Below are positions 17,551-24,966 of a stretch of DNA of 64,000 nucleotides, in pieces. The stretch is taken from contig DHHM01000005.1 of the NCBI GenBank assembly GCA_002403305.1, positions 4,795 through 68,794 of the forward strand, read 5' to 3'. Under the pieces are notes generated by a model that did no database searches, was not told where the DNA came from, and saw nothing but the letters and a program-made list of their open reading frames with translations. The DNA comes from Bacteroidales bacterium UBA4772 (GTDB taxonomy: Bacteria; Bacteroidota; Bacteroidia; Bacteroidales; VadinHA17). Both the position numbers and the translations under genes were made by a program. Positions within the stretch are counted from its first letter, which is position 1. Each line of letters opens with the position of its first letter.

Positions 17551-18594
17551 ATGACCGGCATGAAGAAAAAGGCGGAGGTCACCATCTATGACATCTCAAA
17601 GGCGCTGAACATCTCAGCATCGACTGTCTCGCGCGGCCTCAACAACAGCCCGCAGGTAAGAAAGGAGCTTCGCAGGAAGATTATGCAGACAGCCCGTGAG
17701 ATGGGCTACCAGCATAATAAATTCGCCGCCAACCTCCGGCAGAAGAGAACACGCACGCTGGGGGTCATTATACCCCGCATAGACAGCCATTTCATGTCGA
17801 CTGTCATCTCGGGGATGGAGAAGGTGGCAAACAATGCCGGCTACCAGCTGCTGATAAGCCAGAGTGAGGAGTCAGCCCTGCTTGAGGAAGCTAACATCCA
17901 GGCGCTGTTCAACAGCCGGGTCGACGGCTTCCTGGTGTCACTCTCCTTTGAGACAAAAAACAGCGATCCTTTCAATGAGATCTTCAGGAAGGAGATACCG
18001 CTGGTCTTCTTCGACAGGGTTATTGAGTGCGGCAGCTGCGTCAGCGTGATCATTGACAACTTCAGGGCGGGATATGAAGCCACGAAGCATCTGATAGACC
18101 AGGGATGCAAAAAGATAGTGCATGTTGGGGGAAGCATGAACCGGAACGTGTATCTCGACAGGTACCGCGGGTACAGGCAGTCACTTTCTGACGCCTCTCT
18201 TCCCTATGATGACAGGCAGCTTATCCTCACAGACCTGAGTGACACCTCGGGCATGGCTATCATTAACCGCCTGCTGGCCAACGGCACCATGCCTGACGGT
18301 ATCTTCACGGCAAATGACACCTCGGCAGTGTCGCTTATCTGCGAGCTGAAGAAAAAAGGTTACCGGGTCCCCGATGACGTTGCAGTGGCAGGATTCAATG
18401 ATGACCCCGTATCGCGCATCGTGGAACCCAACCTCACCACTGTCCACTATCCCGGCAGGGCTATGGGCGAGGTTGCTGCGTCAACCATCATAAGGATACT
18501 TGAAGGTACACAGTATGAAAGGGTCAATTCAATCATACTGACACACGAACTTATTATAAGGGAGTCTTCACTCAAGACAGGCAGGATTGAATGA
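17551..18594 (+). CDS. LacI-family transcriptional regulator
   Basis: A 347-residue regulator: HTH at about 10-30 (VTIYDISKALNISASTVSRGL), hinge helix at about 50-62 (NKFAANLRQKRT), then a periplasmic-binding-protein-like effector domain. DNA contacts of LacI members usually read sites of the kind found at 17481-17494. ATG at 17551 is used; a second ATG at 17560 is possible. Divergent from the xylan operon and upstream of xylB-xylA, it probably controls both in response to a xylan-derived sugar. The stop codon overlaps the start of the next gene by four bases (ATGA), tying it in translation to the shortened GH67. Confidence 0.93.
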   Translation: MTGMKKKAEVTIYDISKALNISASTVSRGLNNSPQVRKELRRKIMQTAREMGYQHNKFAANLRQKRTRTLGVIIPRIDSHFMSTVISGMEKVANNAGYQLLISQSEESALLEEANIQALFNSRVDGFLVSLSFETKNSDPFNEIFRKEIPLVFFDRVIECGSCVSVIIDNFRAGYEATKHLIDQGCKKIVHVGGSMNRNVYLDRYRGYRQSLSDASLPYDDRQLILTDLSDTSGMAIINRLLANGTMPDGIFTANDTSAVSLICELKKKGYRVPDDVAVAGFNDDPVSRIVEPNLTTVHYPGRAMGEVAASTIIRILEGTQYERVNSIILTHELIIRESSLKTGRIE

Positions 18595-19457
18595 TGATGA
18601 GAAAGAGAGCAGCAGCCTTACTGGTATTGATTTTGTCGGTCCCGCTCACAACAGCAAGGGCGGACGACGGATACCGGCTCTGGCTCAGGTATGATCAGAT
18701 CTCTGACAGGCCATACCTGAAACAGTGCACCAGGAGCTTCAGCAGTGTCATGATCACGGGCGACAGAGGAGTGCTTTACGGGGCGTTTCGCCTTCTGAGA
18801 GTGCTTGGCACCCGGTCGTCGCCTGACGATATCTCACTGCTCGAAAAGCCGGCCACCGTTCTCAGGCTGCTGAACCATTGGGATAACCTCGACGGGAGCG
18901 TGGAGAGGGGATATGCCGGCAGCTCGATATGGAACTGGCACCTGTTGCCGGGACCGTGGGTTGACCGCGGCCGGCCGGACTGGACCTCGGTCTATTACCA
19001 CCGTGCCGATACGGCGGGGATTGGCTTTGACCGGACAAGGTCGGGAAGCAACGCCGTTAGCCAGTACTTCCCTCCGCTGGCTGGCATCTTCAATGAGCCG
19101 CAGCGGTGCCCTGAAGAACTGCTGCTATGGTTTCATCACCTGCCCCGGGACTACCGTATGAAGTCAGGAAAAACCCTCTGGGAGGAGCTGTGCCTCAGAT
19201 ATGACAGGGGTGTGCGCCAGGTTGAAGGGTACCGCATCTACTGGGAGACGCTTAATGGGCAGATTGACGATGAGCAGTATGATCACGTCAGACAGCTGCT
19301 TGCAATACAGGCAGAGGAAGCACGCTGGTGGAGGGATGCCTGCCTGGCATATTTCCGGGTCTATTCCCGGAGAGATTTCCCGGAAGGAGTGGAGAAGCCT
19401 GAGAGGGATGCCGATTATTACAGGGGTCTGAAATTTTATTACGTTCCGGGTATCTGA
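18591..19457 (+). CDS. Internally deleted GH67 alpha-glucuronidase homologue lacking the catalytic barrel
   Basis: GH67 enzymes (about 680-720 residues) remove (4-O-methyl)glucuronate from the non-reducing end of xylo-oligosaccharides. This intact 288-residue ORF keeps a signal peptide (to about 25, TARA), the first strand GYRLWLRYD at about 28-36, ITGDRGVLYGAFRLLR at 55-70, LLNHWDNLDGS and ERGYAGSSIWNW at about 92-116, then jumps to the C-terminal helical region (SVYYHRAD, GIGFDRT, LLLWFHHLPRDYRMKSG). About 80 residues of the N-terminal domain and roughly 350 residues holding the whole (beta/alpha)8 barrel, with its catalytic acids, are missing, yet both joins are in frame. It cannot be a normal glucuronidase. 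It is either a decaying gene or a product with another role. The start overlaps the lacI stop. Confidence 0.85.
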   Translation: MMMRKRAAALLVLILSVPLTTARADDGYRLWLRYDQISDRPYLKQCTRSFSSVMITGDRGVLYGAFRLLRVLGTRSSPDDISLLEKPATVLRLLNHWDNLDGSVERGYAGSSIWNWHLLPGPWVDRGRPDWTSVYYHRADTAGIGFDRTRSGSNAVSQYFPPLAGIFNEPQRCPEELLLWFHHLPRDYRMKSGKTLWEELCLRYDRGVRQVEGYRIYWETLNGQIDDEQYDHVRQLLAIQAEEARWWRDACLAYFRVYSRRDFPEGVEKPERDADYYRGLKFYYVPGI

Positions 19458-19492
19458 CAGCAGATTATATGACAATATTCAATTAAGAAAAC

Positions 19493-20527
19493 ATGAATGA
19501 GCAGCATTGGGAGACCCTGTTAAGGATCATTAACGGGGAGAGGACGAAGGAGAGTCCGATAGGTTTTATCATTGACAGCCCCTGGCTCCCGGGATGGCAC
19601 GGCTCAACCATCCTGGAGTATTTCACTGATCCGGAAACATGGTTTGCTGCAAACATTAAGTCGATGAAGAGCTTCCCGGAGGCAATCTTCCTTCCCGGCT
19701 TCTGGGCTGAATACGGGATGTGCACAGAACCGTCGGCCTTCGGCACCAAACTGGTATGGACCGAAAATGATTTTCCTCATCCCGTGAAGCTTACCTGCAC
19801 TGTCGAGGCAATCTCGTCGCTGGCGAGACCCAACGTAAAGACCGACGGTCTTCTGCCTTTCGTTATCAGCAGGATGAGAAAGTATGAGGAGAGACTTAAG
19901 CAGAACGATTGCCGCTACCGGTTTGCCTCGAGCCGGGGCCCCCTCAACATCGCCTCATTTCTTTTTGGTACCACCGATTTCATGCTGGCACTGGCCATCA
20001 CACCGGATGAGGCACAGAAGGCTCTAACGGTCATAACCGACTTTGTCATCGACTGGCTCACCCTTCAGTATGATATGTTTCCCGATATCGAGGGCGTCTT
20101 CCTTCTTGATGATATTGTAGGATTCCTGGGCCAGCCTGACTTCGAGACGTTTGTCCTGCCTCATATGAAAAGGATATACCGGGCATTCAACCCGAAGGTC
20201 AGCTTCTTCCACAATGATGCCTCCGGAATCATCACGGCAGGCTACCTTGAAGAGATGGGTGTTAATCTCTTTAACTACAGCTTTAACCATTCGGTGACCG
20301 AGATGAGGAAGCTTGCAGGGGAGAGCGTCACCCTGCTGGGCAATCTCCCGCCCCGTGATGTGCTTGCCCTCGGTACTCCGGCCGATGTTGAGGCCGGGGT
20401 GAAGGAGATGATGAGCTCTGTATCAGACACCAGGAGGGTGATCTGGTCTTGCGGCGGAGGGATGCCTCCGGATGCTTCAACGGAAAATATCCGTACATTT
20501 ATCAAAACTGTGAGATCCTTCTCATGA
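19493..20527 (+). CDS. Uroporphyrinogen-decarboxylase-superfamily protein, candidate corrinoid methyltransferase I
   Basis: A 344-residue URO-D-fold protein. The superfamily contains HemE, the CoM methyltransferases MtaA/MtbA and O-demethylase methyltransferases. Visible family features are FLLDD at 203-207, FFHNDASG at 238-245, GNLPP at 283-287 and VIWSCGGGMPPD at 316-327, followed by the ENI element. The His-x-Cys metal motif of MtaA reads His240-Asn-Asp242 here, while the distal Cys320 is kept, so a Zn site of His/Asp/Cys type is possible. The N-terminal arginine cluster of HemE is not seen, so porphyrin decarboxylation is unlikely. Position 35 bases after the GH67 remnant and before xylB suggests a substrate made by xylan breakdown; methyl transfer from 4-O-methylglucuronate to the corrinoid protein is the working idea. 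Confidence 0.75.
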   Translation: MNEQHWETLLRIINGERTKESPIGFIIDSPWLPGWHGSTILEYFTDPETWFAANIKSMKSFPEAIFLPGFWAEYGMCTEPSAFGTKLVWTENDFPHPVKLTCTVEAISSLARPNVKTDGLLPFVISRMRKYEERLKQNDCRYRFASSRGPLNIASFLFGTTDFMLALAITPDEAQKALTVITDFVIDWLTLQYDMFPDIEGVFLLDDIVGFLGQPDFETFVLPHMKRIYRAFNPKVSFFHNDASGIITAGYLEEMGVNLFNYSFNHSVTEMRKLAGESVTLLGNLPPRDVLALGTPADVEAGVKEMMSSVSDTRRVIWSCGGGMPPDASTENIRTFIKTVRSFS

Positions 20528-20575
20528 TAATTACATGAGCAAGGGCACACATCAGGAATTGAATATCAAAACTTC

Positions 20576-20612
20576 ATGCAAATTCCACCCGACCGACGAA
20601 AAGAATTTGCAT
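20576..20612 (+). promoter_or_regulatory. Perfect 10-bp inverted repeat upstream of xylB
   Basis: ATGCAAATTC (20576-20585) pairs exactly with GAATTTGCAT (20603-20612) across 17 bases. It ends 14 bases before the xylB start. It may be an operator (TGCAA/TTGCA half-sites as at 17481) or an intercistronic mRNA hairpin. Confidence 0.6.
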
Positions 20613-20626
20613 AAAATAATAACATT

Positions 20627-22120
20627 ATGTTACTACTGGGCATTGATCTTGGCAGCTCATCGGTAAAGGCATCCGTCATTGACGGTGCCATCGGCAGGGC
20701 ACTCTCTTCGGCATCATTTCCCCCTTTCGAGATGGCGATCTCGGCACCCGGGCCCGGGTGGGCGGAGCAGGATCCTGAAGTATGGTGGAAGAATTTTACG
20801 CTTGCACTGGCAGCCTGCCTAAAGCCCCTGGGATCACAGAGCAGGGATATTGGCGCCATAGGGATATCATACCAGATGCACGGACTGGTGACCGTTGATG
20901 TCAACAGGAAGGTGCTCAGGCCAGCAATAATATGGTGTGACAGCAGGGCCGTTGAAACCGGTGACCTGGCATTCGAAAAGCTGGGAAAGGATTTCTGCCT
21001 GCACCACCTCCTGAATTCGCCGGGCAACTTCACAGCCTCCAAGCTGGCATGGGTCAGGGAGAATGAGCCGGTCCTGTACAAAAAGATACACAGGATCATG
21101 TTGCCGGGCGACTACCTGGCCATGAGGCTTACCGATGAAATAAAGACGTCATATACCGGGCTCTCCGAAGGTATCTTCTGGGACTTCATGAGGAATGAGG
21201 TCTCCGAAGAGTTGCTGGAATATTACGGTATTGACCCGCAGCTGCTGCCTGAACCTGCTGAATCGTTTTCAGTGCAGGGGCAGCTAACCCGCGAAGTGGC
21301 TGATGATCTTGGCCTTCCGGCCGGCATCCCTGTCTCCTACAGGGCAGGGGATCAGCCCAACAACGCACTGTCGCTCAATGTGCTGCAGCCCGGAGAGGTG
21401 GCCGCAACAGCCGGCACCTCAGGAGTAATATACGGTGTGACCGACAGAACTCAGTTCGATCCGATGTCACGTATCAACACCTTCCTGCATGTGAACCACA
21501 CTAAACGTCTGAACCGCCTGGGCGTGCTGCTTTGTATCAACGGCACCGGCATACTCAACTCATGGCTGAAGAAGAATGCGGGGGCGGGACTCACCTACCC
21601 GGAAATGAATGACATGGCGGTTGCCGTAAAGCCCGGGAGCGATGGTCTGGTAATGCTGCCGTTTGGCAACGGTGCCGAGCGGATGCTGCGCAACAGCTAC
21701 ATCGGCGCTTCCGTGCACGGACTCAACTTCAACATTCACGGGCAGGGTCACCTCTACCGTGCCGCACAGGAGGCAATAGCCTACTCATTCCGCTACGGGC
21801 TCGAGATAATGAAGGAGACCGGCATAAATCCGTCGGTCATCAGGGCCGGGGAATCCAATATGTTCCTGAGCAGGGTCTTCAGGGATGTGCTCTCCAGCCT
21901 GACATCCACGGTGATCACACTCTATAACACTGACGGCTCCGTCGGCGCTGCCCGCGGTGCCGGCATAGGATGCGGATATTACGAGACGGAAGAGGAGGCC
22001 TTCAGCGGACTGGAAGTGACCGGCACAAGCGAGCCCGACAGCGAACTGTCGGCAATCTACGATGCGAAATATATGGAATGGATCGATATACTTGAAGATC
22101 AGTTATATGATATAAATTGA
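20627..22120 (+). CDS. xylB: Xylulokinase
   Basis: A 497-residue FGGY-family kinase that phosphorylates D-xylulose with ATP to xylulose 5-phosphate, feeding the pentose phosphate pathway. Evidence: ATP-binding strand LLGIDLGSSSVKASV at 2-16, the substrate block ISYQMHGLV near 85-93, IWCDSRA near 104-110, AGDQPNNAL near 241-249 (catalytic Asp) and TAGTSGV near 261. Length is normal for XylB. It is followed six bases later by xylA. The XylB identity rests on the xylA pairing; the FGGY family also includes gluconate and ribulose kinases. Confidence 0.95.
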   Translation: MLLLGIDLGSSSVKASVIDGAIGRALSSASFPPFEMAISAPGPGWAEQDPEVWWKNFTLALAACLKPLGSQSRDIGAIGISYQMHGLVTVDVNRKVLRPAIIWCDSRAVETGDLAFEKLGKDFCLHHLLNSPGNFTASKLAWVRENEPVLYKKIHRIMLPGDYLAMRLTDEIKTSYTGLSEGIFWDFMRNEVSEELLEYYGIDPQLLPEPAESFSVQGQLTREVADDLGLPAGIPVSYRAGDQPNNALSLNVLQPGEVAATAGTSGVIYGVTDRTQFDPMSRINTFLHVNHTKRLNRLGVLLCINGTGILNSWLKKNAGAGLTYPEMNDMAVAVKPGSDGLVMLPFGNGAERMLRNSYIGASVHGLNFNIHGQGHLYRAAQEAIAYSFRYGLEIMKETGINPSVIRAGESNMFLSRVFRDVLSSLTSTVITLYNTDGSVGAARGAGIGCGYYETEEEAFSGLEVTGTSEPDSELSAIYDAKYMEWIDILEDQLYDIN

Positions 22121-22126
22121 ATTACT

Positions 22127-23449
22127 ATGGCAAAGAAGAGTACAGGTGAGATTTTCCCGGGAATCGGGAAGATAAAGTACGAGGGCAGGGACTCGAAAAA
22201 CCCCCTGGCATTCAAATGGTATGACCCCGAAGCCAAAGTCGGCAACCGTAAGATGACGGATCATCTGCGCTTTGCCATCGCCTACTGGCATTCTTTCTGC
22301 GGTGACGGCACGGATACCTTCGGATCGAAGACAAGAGACTTCCCGTATGACGGAATGGAGGGCGATGACCGCATAAAGGTCAAGCTTGACATGGCTTTTG
22401 AATTCTTTGAGAAGTTAGGAGCTCCCTATTATTGCTTTCATGACACCGACCTTGTCGGCGATGGTTCCGTCTTCGAGATAGAGAAGCGTCTCGAGAAGTG
22501 GGTTCCGGTGATAAAGGCAAGGCAGAAGGAGACAGGCATGAAGCTGCTCTGGGGCACGGCAAACCTCTTCGGCAACCCCCGTTATATGAACGGCGCAGCC
22601 ACCAATCCTGATTTTGCCGTTGTCACCAACGCAGCCGTGCAGCTGAAGAACGCCATTGACGCCACCATTGCTCTCGGGGGTCAGGGATATGTCTTCTGGG
22701 GCGGACGTGAGGGCTATCTCACGCTTCATAACACGGACATGAAGAGAGAGCTTGACCACCTGGCCATGATGCTCTCCCTGGCGCGCGACTACGGACGCAA
22801 AAAGGGCTTCAAGGGTACTTTCTACATTGAACCCAAACCAATGGAGCCGACGAAGCACCAATATGATTACGATGCTGCCACCGTTATAGGCTTCCTGCGC
22901 CATTACGGGCTTGACAAGGATTTCAAGCTCAATGTCGAGGTCAACCATGCCACCCTCGCCGGCCACTCATTCCAGCATGACCTGCAGACGGCAGCTGACG
23001 CTGACATGCTTGGCAGCATAGATGCCAACAGGGGCGATTACCAGAACGGATGGGATACCGATGAATTTCCGACAAACATCAATGAGATCACCGAGGCTAT
23101 GCTGGTTATCCTGCAGGCCGGAGGATTTAAAACAGGGGGCATCAATTTTGACGCTCACGTGAGACGCAACTCCACCGATCCTGAAGATCTCTTCATAGCC
23201 CATATCAACGGCATGGACACCTTTGCCAGGGGGTTGGTGATAGCTGACAGCATCCTTAAGGATTCCGACTATCTCAAGCTTCGCAAGGCCAGGTATGCCA
23301 CATTCGACAAGGGCAACGGCGCATTGTATGAGAAGGGAAAGCTCACCCTTGAGGATCTGCGTACGCTGGCCAGGAAATCCGGCGAACCGAAGAAGATCAG
23401 CGGAAGGCAGGAGCTCTATGAGCAACTGATAAATATGTACATCATCTGA
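22127..23449 (+). CDS. xylA: Xylose isomerase
   Basis: A 440-residue cytoplasmic TIM-barrel enzyme converting D-xylose to D-xylulose with two divalent metals. The class II (long) type is shown by the N-terminal extension and blocks WHSFCGDGTDTFG near 49-61, the catalytic His in YYCFHDTDL near 98-106, VFWGGREGY near 186-194 and the metal ligands in IEPKPMEPTKHQYD near 231-244. Six bases after xylB and seven before the MetV-MetF gene, so transcribed with both. Bacteroidota xylA of this kind is well known. It is the core intracellular step for xylose released by GH10 and GH3. Confidence 0.97.
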   Translation: MAKKSTGEIFPGIGKIKYEGRDSKNPLAFKWYDPEAKVGNRKMTDHLRFAIAYWHSFCGDGTDTFGSKTRDFPYDGMEGDDRIKVKLDMAFEFFEKLGAPYYCFHDTDLVGDGSVFEIEKRLEKWVPVIKARQKETGMKLLWGTANLFGNPRYMNGAATNPDFAVVTNAAVQLKNAIDATIALGGQGYVFWGGREGYLTLHNTDMKRELDHLAMMLSLARDYGRKKGFKGTFYIEPKPMEPTKHQYDYDAATVIGFLRHYGLDKDFKLNVEVNHATLAGHSFQHDLQTAADADMLGSIDANRGDYQNGWDTDEFPTNINEITEAMLVILQAGGFKTGGINFDAHVRRNSTDPEDLFIAHINGMDTFARGLVIADSILKDSDYLKLRKARYATFDKGNGALYEKGKLTLEDLRTLARKSGEPKKISGRQELYEQLINMYII

Positions 23450-23456
23450 TAATTCA

Positions 23457-24887
23457 ATGGCACTTTTCACTCCGCTACGCCGGTGGCAGCCTGCCTTCAG
23501 GCCTTTCGGAAGGCTGCCGGCGGGGGGGCGTCTGCTCGCTTTTGTCGAAAGGGCGGTCAAGGGGCCGCTCTTCGGGTGCCGGATGTGCGGTAACTGCCTG
23601 CTGCAGGAGACCGCCTTCATCTGTCACATGGCGTGCCCCAAGGGAATTAGAAACGGTCCCTGCGGCGGAGTGAACAACGGCTATTGTTATGTTGACACCA
23701 CACGCAAGTGTGTATGGTACCTGATATATGAACGGTCGGAGAGGATGCACCGCGAGAAAAAGCTGCTTGAGGTGCTCCCTCCGGTAGACTGGGACAGAGC
23801 CGGCGGCGAAACGTGGGCCGAGGTCATCCGTAAGGTAAGGGAGGCTGGCCCGGGAAACATATTTCTTCCGTCAAGGAGGAGAGGCATGAGCATGGGGGCC
23901 GTGCTGGAGGAGAAGGTCTTCAGACCTATAAGGCAGCCGGACTGGTGGCAGGGGGATGCTGAATACCATCCTCCGGCCGTTGACGGGCCTCAGTCTGAGC
24001 TGGAGAAAGAGCTGCGCAGCGGCAGGTTTGTCATCACCACGGAGGTGATGCCCCCGCTGAGCGCGGCCACTGACAGGCTCACTGAGAAGATAAACCTGGT
24101 AAAACCTTACGTAACAGCCATAAATTTCACTGACGGCTCGTCGGCAGTATCCAGGATGTCCAGCGCTGCCTGTTCGGCAGTAGCCGTATCACTGGGTGCC
24201 GATCCGGTAATGCAGATATCTGCCCGTGACAACAACCGCAACAGCCTTCAGTCACAGGCCATAGGCGCCAATGCCCTGGGAGTCCGCAATATCCTCTGTC
24301 TCTCAGGCGACAGTCCACGCGTGGGACCGAAACCGAGAGGCAATCTGAATATTATAGATGTCGACTCGGTGCAGATGCTCTGGATACTCAGACGCATGCG
24401 CGACGAGGGGGTCTATCTCGACGGACGTGAGATAAAAAACAGGCCACGTCTCTTCCTCGGGGCCGCTGCGGCCCCGCTGCTCCAGAAGCCGGAGCTGCAG
24501 GTGCTGCGAGACATGAAGAAGGTCAACGCCGGAGCACAGTTTCTGCAGACCAACCTTGTCTTCGATCCCGACAGCCTCGATCCATGGCTCGAAAGCCTGA
24601 GGCGGGAAGGAGTGCCTGAAAGAGCCTTCGTGCTGATAGGCGTCAGCCCCCTGAAGTCGCTCAGGCTGGCACGCTACCTTAACGACAATATACCGGGTGT
24701 TACGATCCCTGACAGGACCATGAGGAGACTTGCCGATGCCGGTGACGGCTTTGCTGAGGAGAGCATCAGGATGACCGTTGAGAACATCAGGCGTCTTAGA
24801 GAAAAGAGCGGAGTGCATGGGGTGCATATCATGCCCCTGGGCTGGGAGAGCGCCGTACCACAGATTATAGAGCAGGCAATGGCCTGA
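23457..24887 (+). CDS. Fused MetV-MetF methylenetetrahydrofolate reductase
   Basis: A 476-residue protein with two parts. Residues about 35-95 are the Cys-rich MTHFR_C (MetV) domain: FGCRMCGNCLL, ICHMACPKG, NGPCGGVNNG, the expected Fe-S or zinc ligands. Residues about 175-470 are a MetF TIM barrel with FVITTEVMPPLS near 190, INFTDGSS near 225 and NILCLSGDSP near 275, where the flavin and folate bind. In acetogens MetV and MetF are separate subunits that interconvert methyl-THF and methylene-THF with ferredoxin- or NADH-linked electrons. The gene starts seven bases after xylA, so it belongs to the xylose operon. With the corrinoid genes it could oxidise methyl-THF; ordinary methyl-THF synthesis for methionine is the conservative alternative. 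Confidence 0.88.
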   Translation: MALFTPLRRWQPAFRPFGRLPAGGRLLAFVERAVKGPLFGCRMCGNCLLQETAFICHMACPKGIRNGPCGGVNNGYCYVDTTRKCVWYLIYERSERMHREKKLLEVLPPVDWDRAGGETWAEVIRKVREAGPGNIFLPSRRRGMSMGAVLEEKVFRPIRQPDWWQGDAEYHPPAVDGPQSELEKELRSGRFVITTEVMPPLSAATDRLTEKINLVKPYVTAINFTDGSSAVSRMSSAACSAVAVSLGADPVMQISARDNNRNSLQSQAIGANALGVRNILCLSGDSPRVGPKPRGNLNIIDVDSVQMLWILRRMRDEGVYLDGREIKNRPRLFLGAAAAPLLQKPELQVLRDMKKVNAGAQFLQTNLVFDPDSLDPWLESLRREGVPERAFVLIGVSPLKSLRLARYLNDNIPGVTIPDRTMRRLADAGDGFAEESIRMTVENIRRLREKSGVHGVHIMPLGWESAVPQIIEQAMA

Positions 24888-24966
24888 GCAAACTTCTGCT
24901 TCAGAATCTAAAGCAGGCGTCCTGATAAAACATGTGCCTCAGATTACAGAGCAGGCACTATCCTAA
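24861..24966 (+). repeat. Three degenerate copies of the metVF 3' end
   Basis: Copies at 24861-24887, 24902-24925 and 24940-24966 share a CAGA..A..AGCAGGC core and each ends in a stop codon in its own frame (ending QAMA, QAS and QALS). The first is the true gene end; the third overlaps the stop of the convergent ppiD-like gene. Confidence 0.55.

Noticed and set aside
19493..20527. HemE (uroporphyrinogen decarboxylase) of haem synthesis
   Set aside because: The N-terminal arginine motif is missing and the neighbours are sugar and C1 genes.
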